From: Bisporella sp. PMI_857
Lineage: Eukaryota > Ascomycota > Leotiomycetes > Helotiales > Helotiaceae
DNA: 64,000 nucleotides
Assembly: GCA_021307315.1 (NCBI GenBank)
Contig: JAJSPD010000027.1
Location: forward strand, 310,001 to 374,000
Direction of reading: 5' to 3'
Within the stretch, counting starts at the first letter, position 1. Each line of letters begins with the position of its first letter. Made by a program: the position numbers and the translations under genes. The notes below the pieces were generated by a model, which did no database searches, was not told the DNA's origin, and saw nothing but the letters and a program-made list of their open reading frames with translations. This document shows positions 10,851 to 21,629 of this stretch, in pieces.

Positions 10851-11913
10851 CTATCCAAGGGCTGTTGTTTTCTCGTCTAGCATTGCAAGTTTCAGGCTAA
10901 CGTCCCATAGCCGCTTTTGCTTTGCTATGTCCATTGATACCTTTGCTGATTCCGCCAGTTCGCTGCCATTTAAATAGATGTCCGTCGACTTCCCCGCAAC
11001 AACGGCGTCATCCCCGAATGCGGCCCTTTCGATGTCGCCCGAAGATTTTTGTACCGAGCGGAACATACCATTCGGCCATACCCGCACTGCAAGTTTCGAG
11101 TATAATTTAAAAGCAGGCAGGGCCACTTTTTCGACACTGGAGATAGACGCTTTACTTAGCATACTATCGTGAATCATTGCACCAGGATCAACGCCTAAAA
11201 TTCGGATCTTTCTAATCCCATTAACAGTGTCAATACGTTTCCGTAGTGCATGCCTTTACGCCACAGTATTAGTGTATGAAGTCCTAACAGTAGCAAACGT
11301 AAGCAAGAGCTTACATGAACATAATAAGACATAACTTTGAGATGCCATATCGCTTCTTTCCTTCGTTTATCGCGCACTCCTCGGTCGGGCGTGCCAGCTC
11401 TTCTGGATCCCACGATTTCGACTCGGCTATCGGCGACACTGTCTTATGTTGCCAGCTCGATACATACACGATCCTCCCATTGTCCTTATCTATGCTCTCT
11501 AGCAACAAGACCGTCAGCAAAAAGTTGGCGAGAAAGTTGACCACGAAATGCATTTCATAGCCTTTCTCTCCTTGCTCATCCATGGTGAACCTGCGCTCGC
11601 CATCCATGGTGAAAACTGCAGCGTTCAAGATCAGCACTCTGATAGCTGGTAGCGCACCAGAACGGACTTTGGCGTTGATGTCGACAGCGAAATCACGGAC
11701 GGACTTGAGAGAGCTCAGATCTACTTCGGGCAGACTGGCATTCTTGTTACTGGCACCCGTGGTAATCAAGTCGTGGAGCGGTTTAGCATTGGCCGCATCT
11801 CTATTCCTCACTGTAAATAGACATGTGTAATCTTCAGGACGATTCCAGACTCTTTCTGCAATCGCAAAGCCAAGGCCTCCAGCGGCGCCGGTCACGATGA
11901 CTGCCCCAGGCAT
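10851..11913 (-). CDS. Short-chain dehydrogenase/reductase (SDR), NAD(P)-binding
   Basis: Exons on the minus strand are 11913-11315 and 11253-10851, with a 61-nt intron 11314-11254 (gtaagc donor, actaat branch, aag acceptor); 333 residues. The Rossmann motif TGAAGGLG is at residues 8-15, the stabilising NAA at 97-99, Ser 153 lies in VYVSSW, and the catalytic YGISK is Tyr189/Lys193. After the splice, RILGVDPGAM is the usual SDR segment preceding the substrate-binding helix. All catalytic residues are present, so it looks functional. SDRs of this shape in fungi include 3-ketosteroid reductase-like and secondary-metabolism reductases; the substrate is not deducible. A decayed paralogue lies at 16781-17650, and the shared 18-bp motif lies about 300 bp upstream. 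Confidence 0.9.
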
Positions 11914-12207
11914 ACTTCAGCTCATTCGCGGTTTGGCGTTGTGGTGTATTGCTATCTCTACTGACAATAAATTACTCGTAGAATAAGCTCAGAGTGCCTC
12001 TTGAATTTCACACAATTTGTAGACGTGGATAAGACCCGAGTATAAATTCTAATATATTTCTTCTACCCTTGTGAAAGAGCTGCTATTTTAGAATTGTTTA
12101 CTCGTTGATACCGGAATATCGCTGTTAAGGATAGGTGTCTACGGGATGACTCGCCAAGGGTTCCTGTAACTGAAATTTCCACTCCCTTATCAGAGGGGGC
12201 TCCTTTT

Positions 12208-12225
12208 AACCTCCGAAACCTCCGA
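12208..12225. promoter_or_regulatory. AACCTCCGAAACCTCCGA motif, SDR side
   Basis: Direct repeat of CCTCCGA with 8-bp spacing, about 295 bp upstream of the SDR start at 11913. The identical 18-mer occurs upstream of the regulator. Repeated TCCG/CGGA half-sites are typical targets of Zn2Cys6 dimers; binding here is inferred. Confidence 0.5.
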
Positions 12226-13427
12226 CCGATATCGTGGCGAGGCTCCTGTGTTTTTAGGTGCTACATACTTCACATTTAATTGCGCATTTAGTATTTACAC
12301 AGTCAATACCAGGGGTTCGACCTTGCACAGGCACTCTATTTAACATCCGGTCCTCCGATCAAATCAGGACGCGGCGCTAAAATCGCGACGTCAAATCTTA
12401 AGTGCGTGTCTTTAGCTTCCGATATCATTTAACAGCTTAGTTACAAGTCGTCTTGATGACCGATTGAAGATTTTGGGAACGGCGATGCAGGGGTCTGTGG
12501 TAAAGCCCCCTGTAACACCTATATAGGAAATTTATACCCGACTTGTCTCAATCTAATGAGTGCATGTCGGTATCATGGAGGTTGAGCTTGCGCAGTCCTG
12601 TCTCGGATGCAGCTTTCGTAAAAGAGATTGCCCAACGAGCATCTCCTAGAACCAGGGATCTGGGCCGTGCACCCTGATAATGCTATAATTAGTTGTAGAG
12701 AGTATTTGTTTATTAATAATTGAAGTTTAAAATGTTTCAAAATATTATAATGGATGAGAGTTCCCTCACTTGACGAGGTCGCCTTGGAAATTGAAAAAGT
12801 TTGAGAAGATTTTTTTGATACACCGTAGGGCATATCAGTAACTGGTCGGGTCCTATATGCCACGGCCTGGAGATCGACTACATACTTTATATAGGGCCTT
12901 TGTGGTGTTGGAGCTTATTCTACGATGAAGTTTCAGGGCTCCTCTTGGCATCATTATGTGGCACCACTTGACTAACTGGGGCTCTAAGTGTAGGCGGGCT
13001 TGAAATTGTCAAGCCTCAGGCCCAAGGTTCTCTCTCACGTGCTCGGTGCATTGTCGTTACAATACGCCTCAATTGGCAAATTCGGTGGAGATGGAAGAAA
13101 ACTATCATCTTGAAACCCACAATTCTCTACGCTAATGCGTATCTCGAGACTGAAAATCTTATCGGACAATCTTCGGCAGACAAATAAATTTGCCATAACA
13201 CACGCATAATATGATAGTGTTTTGTGTTTTATACGCGGGTCTTAATCGTACTCCTACTCACGGAATGACAAACGTAAACACAGCCGAAGATAGCTTCAAG
13301 AATTGTAAAATCGGCTTCAACTAAAATAAAGCGTGCCATAGTGCCATTAACAAAAAGGGGAATCCCTGCAACTTTTGCTCTTGGGCTAGATGGCGACTCC
13401 TAATTCCGGCAGGTTATACGGCAAGAT

Positions 13428-13445
13428 AACCTCCGAAACCTCCGA
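13428..13445. promoter_or_regulatory. AACCTCCGAAACCTCCGA motif, regulator side
   Basis: Exact second copy of the motif, about 250 bp upstream of the regulator start. It continues AACCTGCGG, giving a third degenerate half-site. Confidence 0.5.
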
Positions 13446-13691
13446 AACCTGCGGATAGCCCTTCACATCGTTCGTCATTCAAGAAACACTTCGCAGTGCA
13501 CAAACTACATTGAGGTTTAGCTCCACAAACTTCCGTCATCCGCTGAGGATATTCTCAGTGCTTGATCGAAGTAGCTTGATGGTAATGTATGGATCGGGCA
13601 CGCCGGCCACATACCTACACTCGACTTATGTCAGTTTGCCAGCTCATTCGGGACCACTACCCCTAAGGTACCGAATACCATATCCCTATCC

Positions 13692-16469
13692 ATGTCTGCC
13701 TCATCCATGCCAAAGGCTATGGAGCCATATGGAAATATAGAGAAGAAGGCCTATAGTATATCCGCTCAGCTTGCTTACCCAACGATCGTGCTTGCTAATA
13801 TTTTATAGGGACATCATGTGATTCATGTAAGCGTATGAAGGTATATGCTTATACTTTCTTCAGCCGCCCTGTAATTGCTCACGTTTATGCAGACGAAATG
13901 CGACCGGCAGGGAAACACGTGCACCCGCTGCATAGCCCGAGGCACAGAATGTGTGCTTACATTAGTCAGGAGGAAAGAGAGAGAGAAGAAGAGGTAAAGA
14001 TAGTGGACCGAGTGATGCCATAGGATTGAATAGAACTGACATCGTGAACAGCCACTATGTATCAGCTATTGAAAGTCGTATGAGCCGCATGGAGAACGTG
14101 ATGATGGCGTCTGGCTTGAGCTTAGATCATGATGATTCAAACACCGAGCCAAAGACAGGAATTACTCATGTAAATACTCAGTCTCAACTTTCCAATGCGC
14201 TTTCAATGCAGGTAGTCACTGGCAATGGTTGCTCTTCGTTTCTAGGTATACCCTCCTACTTACCTAGCGGAAGGACCTCATACTAAGAATAATAGGAACA
14301 TCTTCTGGCTTCTCCATTTTCTCGCCTGAGGGCCTTAAGTGGGTTTCTGAGAAGATAGGCGGTGACTATTTTAGTAATTTGCTCAAAATAGCCTCCGAAA
14401 GCCATAACAGCGTTACGGAGATCCCAGGCCCCAATTTGTGGCATTTTCGGCCATTCGAGGAACATCATCCTTTACCTCCGGTGGAACTAGCTGTAAAATT
14501 TATTGATGGTAGGGCTTAGTAGAGATCATAATGCGTAAATCAGCTCACACGTTTACATAGAGTTCTTCCATACACTCAACAGCACGTTCCCATTATATAA
14601 CCAAGATCTCTTCCGAGAGAACTATGCGAGAGTACCATTTCCAATGCCAGCAAGTGATACTGCATGGTATGCCTCCTTAAATATTGTAATTGGTATTGGT
14701 CAGATAATACATATGAAGGGGCTTGCGCCTGATGCAACCAGTTTAGCTCTTATTCGAAATGCAGCCAGTACTTACGTCGACCTAGTCTCCAAGCACCCTA
14801 GCCTTGACGCTGTTCAGGCTTTGCTCGGCATGGTACGTTGGAACTTAGGAGACGTGCTTGAAAAAATGTGCTTATATCAAAATAGACTATTTTGATGCAA
14901 GCAGCCGAGGAATCGCAGGCAGCGTATTTCTTGTCTGCTTCTGCGGCACGCATAGCCCAGTCAATGGGACTTCATCAAAAGTTACCTGCTTCTACGACGA
15001 AACCGAAGCAGATAGAGACAAGAAATAACGTTTTCTGGATCTGTTACATCATAGACAAAGGTATGAGCTTGAGGCATGGGCGGCCATCTATAATTCACGA
15101 TGAGGATATCGGAGTCGAACTGCCCGATAAGGGATCGGAAATCTTTAACCCGTCACAACGTCTTGGGTTCTACGCCTTTTACTACATGTCAACATTAGCG
15201 CTACTTGAAAGCCGCGTATACTCTCAGCTTTATTCAGTGCGGTCGCGGACTCAATCCAAACTTCAACGGCTGAAAACAGTCGGTAATCTAGATCACGAGC
15301 TTCAAACATGGCTAGAGACTGTCCCCGTTGAGATTCGCCCTGGCCAGGAAATTCTTTGTGATGAAAGAGACGTTAACGTCGTCATTTTGGTGTGTTTTGC
15401 GTTCTACAATTGTCTAATAGCCATTCATCGCGAGTCCGCCTACCATGGGTCATGGACGAAAGAAGGAGAAGCCCGAATGCTCAGCAAGGCCCGCAGTCAG
15501 GGGTTAAATACACGTGTATACGAAAGCGCCAAAATCTGTCTAGATGCTGCTCGTAATGTCATAAAATTACTTCGTCATTACCGGGCTGATGCTGGTCTTC
15601 CCAGTGCAGGGCTTATAAGGTCTGCAAAACCCCGTACAGTTCCATGATGTTATTGCTAATTGTATGTTCAGTATGGCTAATTGGTACCCTCTGACTGCTG
15701 CACTGACACTGTTCGCCAATATTCTTCAAACTCCTACGGCACCTACGGCGCCCGCTGACCTTGCACTTATGATTAGTGTTGCGGATATCTTTTCGCAAGT
15801 CTCACACTCTCCATCTGCCGGGATCAATTCACTGGCGCATCCGGGCAGACCTGAGCTGCGCAAACTGGCAGGATTAACATTCAGGGAAATAACACAGCTC
15901 GCCGCAGCTTGTATCGAGAAAGAAACACTAGGATCCGTAGTCGTGCATCACCCTAATTTCTTTACATCAACGGGGATCAGTTCTAGATATAACCCGAAAG
16001 AGACGCTGACATCTGAGTTCCAGAAAGCTCCAGGCTCTGTGCCGAATTTATTGGATAGCGTACAAGAAGCGGTCATATACTCACTGGTCTCTAGAGCTAT
16101 TCTATAAGCTAACAATGAATATAGCTCCACGAAATAAACACCGTATATCCTGCCGCCTATCCCGCCTCATCAGCGGGGAGCGGTGCACTCGCTTCGCAAA
16201 ACGTCTCTAACGGCATAGAAGACGGTTCAAGTTCAGGACTCGACTATTTTTCCCGCCAGCAAAACAATGTCAATGATCACACAACGCTATTCGAGAGATC
16301 TGCTACCGAGTCGTTTCCGCAACAGGCAGGGCTGCTTGGGCTGGGTGATACGAGCGAAATGGTACTGGATGAGCTAGACCGCATTCCATTTGTCCCTCAG
16401 ATATTTCAATGGGATATGGCGGGTTCATACATGCCGCATGAAGACATGTGGCCTTATGGTGGGACGTGA
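13692..16469 (+). CDS. Zn2Cys6 transcription factor with fungal_trans domain, nine exons
   Basis: Frame continuity gives exons 13692-13755, 13809-13840, 13893-13993, 14034-14245, 14296-14508, 14561-14832, 14886-15619, 15672-16059 and 16125-16469, about 786 residues. The binuclear cluster is split by introns: C25, C28, C35, C42, C45 and C52 with the standard C-X2-C-X6-C-X6-C-X2-C-X6-C spacing. A short Glu/Arg/Lys tract and a coiled SAIESRMSRME linker follow. The MHR domain runs from about residue 280, including AAYFLSASAARIAQSMGLH, then RNNVFWICYIIDKGMSLRHGR. The C-terminus ends MPHEDMWPYGGT. Two joins are uncertain: the 40-nt intron 13994-14033 (otherwise a +1 frameshift), and the last intron, which could instead be 16087-16124. 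The divergent SDR and the shared upstream motif suggest, but do not show, that it controls the SDR and itself. Confidence 0.82.
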
Positions 16470-16780
16470 GTGATATGGCGAAACAATGACAGAGAGGCCT
16501 GACATATAAGGTGGTGGGTTGTAAAGGAGTAATAGAGGATTGCAGGTCGTATTTGAACTGCAAAATGCCTGTTAAACTGAAGCAACGCGAGTTAGTCCTC
16601 TCAGAGCCGTCTTCATCTCATCTAGCTATGCATACCGCAAGCTCGACTCCAACAGTGCCCCTGCTTCTCTTCATCCCCCGCTTCCGCCGCCGATTCTACA
16701 CCCTCATTGCCGTTCAGGTAAGCACTTTTCAGTATTAGCCCAGATTCGGATCGTCTAACTGGAGCGCCGCCCTTACAATA
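16470..16780. other. Short spacer between converging regulator and SDR pseudogene
   Basis: No gene seen; only short ORFs without motifs. Confidence 0.5.
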
Positions 16781-17650
16781 TCACTGGAGGACTTTTCCAC
16801 TGTGCGTATCGTGCCATGGGGCCATATTCGATGAACTGCCACCATCAAGGGCGGAAAAGCAGGCTTTAGTACGTCTCTCGCGCGTGGGAGCCTTACGCAT
16901 TATGCTGTTATGAGTCATCCTGCCAGGGTCGACATCCATTATGCCGATCTTTTTAAGGTGGGTCAGCATATCGAGACATTTCTGTAGCGTGTGCCTATGG
17001 ATCGCCCTATTACTGCGTTCTCTACGTAATGTAGACAATATTCACATAAAGATAGCCAGGCTTTAGCTTTGGGGAGTCACGTCGCCTTATCGCGTCTATC
17101 GCCTGATCTCTCAAGCTAGCTTGTAACCTAGTATGCACCAGTCCTTCTGTGGCCCATTGCAGCTTTTCTGGCTTATGTACCCGATTCACCCGCACAGTGG
17201 CATCGTGCTTCCAGCTCGAGACATATACAATCTGTCCAAGCTCGTTGTCCATACTTGCAAGTAGAAATGCGTGAGCGAAGAGCATTTCGAAGCCCTTCTC
17301 GCCTTTGTAATCTTGCGTAAACGGAAGATTGTCTTTTTCTATAAAGAATGCTGCATTGAGGATCAATATTTTCATGGGTGGGAGCGTGGCATAGGAGACT
17401 TTCGCCTTCGTGCTACTAGAGAAAGCTCAGACAGAGTCAAGGCAACTAAGATCGATTTTCGGGGCACTTGCTTCCTTTTTATTAGCACTGAAAGCGATAA
17501 GGTCATGCAATCGTATTGCACAGTGACTACGAACAGGCATTCTATGATTCGGGGCCGAAGATGGTTTCTACGGTAGCCAGTCTCTATAATGGATATTTTC
17601 GTGGCATCTATACTTCCATTAACTGGAGATAGGATAACAGTGTTGTATAG
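16781..17650 (-). pseudogene. Decayed SDR paralogue
   Basis: Minus-strand pieces in several frames match the intact SDR at 10851-11913 along its length. From the N-terminal side: a Rossmann-like start that has lost the glycine motif (VILSPVNGS), a frame change to KKEASAPKIDLSCLDSV, then ILILNAAFF, GEKGFEML, GQIVYVSSWKHD, and finally LKKIGIMDVDPGRM. The catalytic YxxxK segment is not recognisable. Frame changes and loss of the nucleotide-binding glycines mean no functional enzyme. It lies downstream of the regulator, so the regulator sits between a live SDR and a dead one. Confidence 0.8.
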
Positions 17651-17797
17651 TTTAGGTAACTGGGAGGATGGCGGTATATATATATTAGTGAAGAAACAAT
17701 GGCGTTCCGGTAGGTATCTAGTAGATGTCATTTAGTAGGTTCAAGTATTTTGTTACGGGCACTTGCGCATACCTTTGCGAGGTCTGAATCGTTGGCC

Positions 17798-19500
17798 TTA
17801 TTTATCTCTTGATGCTTCCCATAGCGTTTCCAAAATATTGCATGACGCTTTCGTCTGTTTCACAAGCCTACCATCGAAGTCCGGCTCGATGCAAGCCTGC
17901 CTCAAGATTTTCATCAGCGGGCTTCCTTGTAGAATCCCTGCATACGAAAGTAGACCGGTCGGCTCCGCAGTCAAGATTGACGGTCTTGTTCGCACATAAA
18001 ATACGATAGATATTGCGGAAATAGCGGTGGCAAACACGACAATAAGGACAACATAGGCCACCAAAGAAACAACAAATAGTCGTAGAGTTGGGGCTAACAG
18101 AGCTCCTGCAGTCGTTTCTTGAGATGACAACGGAGCGAAGTCATACATGGCGGCACCGGTAAGGTAAACAGCGGTAAAGATGTCTGAGATGGAGTGCATA
18201 AGAATATTCGATGAAAGATAGTCCTCAGGGCTAATATTCTGGGCGCAGTACAGAACAAGACTGCCAAACATTGAAGTTGACCAATCTGACTGGATATTGA
18301 AGGATGTTGGACTTAGGATGGATTGCTCGAATCCACGCCACATAGCAAGGCGAGTATTATCAAGAGTTCCAGATAGGGTTAATGAGCTTATAGTTGGAAC
18401 GTAATTCGTGCCTTGTTTGCTGATGGTTAAGAGGCCTGTCGTGGCACGATAGCCTGTAATGCAAGAGATGACACTGATATTCGATAAAAGTGCTGGAGAG
18501 GAGGCTGAATACATCCTAGACGTGAAAATAAGTCGACTGTTCAAAACCCCCGCTCCGCAGTCGACCTTAGAAGACATCTTGAAATACACCTTTTGCACCT
18601 CTGCGACTCCAAAGTCCTGAGAAATGTCGTAACCCCGATCGTTAGCAGTAATAAAAATATGATCTTGGTTAGGTAAATTTGACGCTTCTAGGTTGAGCTG
18701 ATAGTCAGTTAGGCTACTGCAATTCACCTTCGCTGAATAAGCAGCAGTTCTGCTGCCTATTTCGCTACCTTAGGAATAGAGTGTTCCGGAAAGAATAGTC
18801 AGTATGCATATTCGGCGTCGCTCCAAGCAAGGAAACTTGCCCCGTAGAGACGGACTGTGGCCACCGTGCTCAAGACTGGTACCTAATCTATAGTAGAATT
18901 GATATTATTTTCGTTATGGCTTGGGTTGAAGAAACTGGAGTCGTTTTGGGGTGAAGGATAGTCCGCGTTGCGAATAGTCGACAAACTAAGCGACAGGAGA
19001 AGACAGGTTGCCACAAGGAAATGGGCATTGGTGAAGGCTTGAAACCAACGCCATAGGAGTGGGGTGCTGCGATAGTCAAGAAGAATGGATCTCTGGGCTC
19101 GGGACCCGCCATTTTTGCTCAACTCCACATAGGGTTGCCAGTCAGACATAGCGCTCGCTATCCAATCCCAATACATGCTAGTGAGCCGGAAGACGAGAGT
19201 AGGAAGTGTCGTCCAGAGCAATCCCAGGTTCCAGTTGATCCCGAAAGTAGTGACCTCGCTCTAATTGATCGTTGCGAACCCATCGTGGGTAGTTGAGCGT
19301 ACATTTAGAGCAATCAGAACAGCAAGGATAATAATATCAAGAACTAGGAATGTGCCTAGTGCAGGAAGCCTCAAGGCCCACGACAGCCAGCCAGTTTCTG
19401 TATCCCTGCGCGAAACCAGTTCTGTCATTCTGGTTGATGCGCAAATTGAAAATCTTTGAAGGCGACAGGTTGCAAGAGGATCTGCAGGTTTATCTAACAC
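17798..19500 (-). pseudogene. DUF3433-type fungal membrane protein, broken by stops and frameshifts
   Basis: Reading on the minus strand: an N-terminal piece (LPALGTFLVLDIIILAVLIA) hits TAG at 19263-19261. The same frame continues as FGINWNLGLLWTTLPTLVF, STPLLWRWFQAFTNAHFL and a further membrane segment to a TAG at 18885-18883. The region 18880-18730 has more stops and a frame change. The last 309 codons (18727-17798) are open and include a luminal part and a hydrophobic helix near the C-terminus (RLFVVSLVAYVVLIVVFATA). Alternating hydrophobic segments and large loops resemble fungal DUF3433 proteins, which have no known activity. The lesions look like single substitutions, and the gene cannot make a full protein. 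The 5' boundary is unclear. Confidence 0.72.
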
Positions 19501-20205
19501 AATAAATGTCTTGCAGTCACAAAGAATAATAAATTCTACGATGTGAGCCAGGGCTACAACCGCTTTGCTGAAACCTTAGCTGATCCTTGCACACACGCCA
19601 AAGGCCTGCACTACACTAACTGGCGGCAAATACCGCGACGCCTGCCATTACTATGGCGATTTCTTTCTAGCGGTCCGAGTCTATATCCTTGCCTAGTAAA
19701 GCCACCAGGCGGCTTGGCCACAGGAATGGCGTACGTTGCACACACATCCAGTGAAGGATGGTAGTAAATACCGATTCATGTTGATCTGCCAGGTTGCGTG
19801 TAGTTTTACCCAACTCGGGTCCTGTCTGCGAGCAGAACCTGTCAATACCCAGCCAAACTCTCGGTGGTACAGGATCAGCACCAACGTACATTGTTGTGCA
19901 TTTCTGGACGAGCAAGGATATAAACGTAAGGCTTGCTATCACAGGAGTCACTGCAGTCAAATTTTGACTGCAAAAGACGCGTGTAAGCCAAGAATCTAGC
20001 TGCCGATCAGAGCGGGATGATTGTGGTGCATATTATTACCACCACCGCTTGATGCATGCGATAAAGAGCGCCATAAGCCCAACGGATAACCAGAAACGAG
20101 ATGCTATGATTGCCGAGCTAATAGTGTAGAAGGCTTCGGTCAAAGGTCAGCATTTGGTATTCAGATGGCTTCCGCTGAACATTGTCACAATAATTCTCAG
20201 GGAAA
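19501..20205. other. Unassigned stretch upstream of two pseudogenes
   Basis: A 97-codon minus-strand ORF (19667-19960) starts with a hydrophobic stretch but has no motif I recognise. It may be part of the decayed DUF3433 gene or unrelated. Confidence 0.35.
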
Positions 20206-21141
20206 ATGAGCGTATTACTCTGTGCTGCTTTGCTATCTTCTTTGCTCCGCAGTTGTATCAGAGCTCAGGGTTCGCTCTCGCCTACAGTTTGTGTTTCCAA
20301 TATGTCAAGTTTTCCAAGTTGCAATAAAGTTGACGTTATTTTCCCCTGATGAAGTGTCATAACGGGTCAACAAGCAAAGGCCAATTGCTTGTGCACGCAA
20401 GAGTACTTTTCTGCCTTAGTTGGGTTGGTTAATACCTTGATAACACTCTCCGCAGGCATCTGGCTGACCCAAGAACTTTAAATAGATGCAAGGGCGAGAT
20501 TCAGCAGTGCGGGCTCATTACCTCGTTCGACAGCGACTTTGACGATCTGATCAATATATGGCACAAAGGCTGTGACTCGAGAGCGAGCATCGCAATAACT
20601 ACCCCGGCAATATTGGCTCCTTCTGTGACCGCAGACCAAGATGATTGTAGATCAATCTATGAGGTCTGTGCTCGCAATTTTAAGGCCTGGGAGACATGTG
20701 AGAGTTCGTATACGCTTCCAGCCGATTTAACTGGCTGCGTGTGCCAGAGCTCTCTGGTTTCAATGGCATCTGTCTGCTTGATAGATGGTAGTATATCGTG
20801 TCTCTTCAAAACTCCTTCGTCGACCTCACTTTGAGAGTGTTACAACTGCCCAATCGCTGGAACCTTTGGAATTGTGAGACTAGTGGACCTGGGAAGTAGG
20901 GTCAACGCCGATATCACGTTAGGCGGACGTTAAGGCGACGAGAACCTCGTCTCCAGTGACGCGCTCAACCACTACTACTCCGCAGCCAACTCTAGAGACT
21001 CCAGAATTCGGACCTCAACCAACTGCAACAGCCTCGATGCAATCACTTTCTGGCGCTATAAGAACTCGCACGTGTGTTGAATCATCCGGACTTTTAAGTC
21101 TGATAGCAATATACATCGGTTATACGGTGGGCTTACTTTAG
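20206..21141 (+). pseudogene. Cysteine-rich secreted, probably GPI-anchored protein, decayed
   Basis: ATG at 20206 opens a clear signal peptide (MSVLLCAALLSSLLRSC), then a Cys-containing domain that meets two consecutive TGA codons at 20347-20352. The same frame resumes as ANCLCTQEYFSALVG and stops near 20480. A shifted frame gives IQQCGLITSFDSDFDDLI, TPAILAPSV and CRSIYEVC...CVCQSSLVSMASVC. Another frame has ECYNCPIAGTFGIV. The end (20956-21141) is a Ser/Thr-rich stalk with a hydrophobic C-terminus, as in GPI-anchored proteins. Signal peptide, paired cysteines and tail make a cell-surface family likely; the function is unknown. The stop codon at 21139-21141 directly abuts the target duplication of the solo LTR. 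Confidence 0.72.
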
Positions 21142-21146
21142 ATGTT

Positions 21147-21376
21147 TATTCAAATAGAGGAAGTAAGTCACGTGGCCTTCAGAGAGTATAGGGCAAATAA
21201 GTATCAATTGCTGAAGGTTATAGAACCTAAACTACAGGAGATAATCCCTCTACTTATAGAGGTACGATACTCACATGTCATCACACTGTTGCCTACCGTT
21301 GCCTACCGTTGCCTACAGGTGCCTACCGGTGCCTACAATAGACTAGGTATGATCCTTAGACCTAGCCTGTTCAACA
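21147..21376 (-). mobile_element. Solo LTR, 230 bp, copy 2 (inverted), with target duplication ATGTT
   Basis: Reverse complement of the LTR at 8711-8940. Both are exactly 230 bp and differ at only about seven positions by eye, six of them transitions. It is flanked by ATGTT on both sides (21142-21146 and 21377-21381). One terminus has mutated from TG to TA. The five-unit 10-bp array is at 21287-21336. It is an independent insertion, since its target duplication differs from that of copy 1. Confidence 0.88.
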
Positions 21377-21381
21377 ATGTT

Positions 21382-21629
21382 ACTACTGGATGGGTAATGT
21401 TTTTGGAACTGAACAATCTTGCGAGAGGTCTCGTGAAAAGTAGCGGCCACAAGCGGTAACATATTCTACTTCCTAGATAACTCGCTTCAGTATAGCGATT
21501 ATTACCTTCGCATCAATGCCGACATAACACTTCGCTGAGAACATTAATACACTGCTCATTGTAGCATGATTAATTTAGATTATTGTTAATAAGAACTTCA
21601 TCTTAGTTTATTTCTTCTGATTAGTAGTA
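21382..21629. other. Spacer between solo LTR and TIR element
   Basis: Contains a short peptide reading FLELNNLARGL near 21402-21435 that resembles another at about 58305-58340; otherwise nothing. Confidence 0.35.

Larger units (their letters stand above)
11914..13691. other. Divergent promoter region between the SDR and the Zn2Cys6 regulator
   Basis: About 1.8 kb without a convincing gene. It separates two head-to-head genes and contains two copies of an 18-bp motif (12208-12225 and 13428-13445). A 96-codon minus-strand ORF at 12573-12863 has no motif. A CACGTG occurs near 13037. Confidence 0.55.

Noticed and set aside
12300..12330. Possible tRNA T-loop (ggggttcgacc)
   Set aside because: No cloverlea pairing or A/B box pair could be assembled around it. 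No tRNA gene was found elsewhere either.
14026..14286. Stand-alone 86-codon ORF
   Set aside because: It is exon 4 plus intron readthrough of the Zn2Cys6 regulator.
14833..14904. Regulator intron ending at the CAG at 14902-14904
   Set aside because: That acceptor gives the wrong frame. The TAG at 14883-14885 restores AAYFLSASAARIAQ in frame, so no lesion is needed there.
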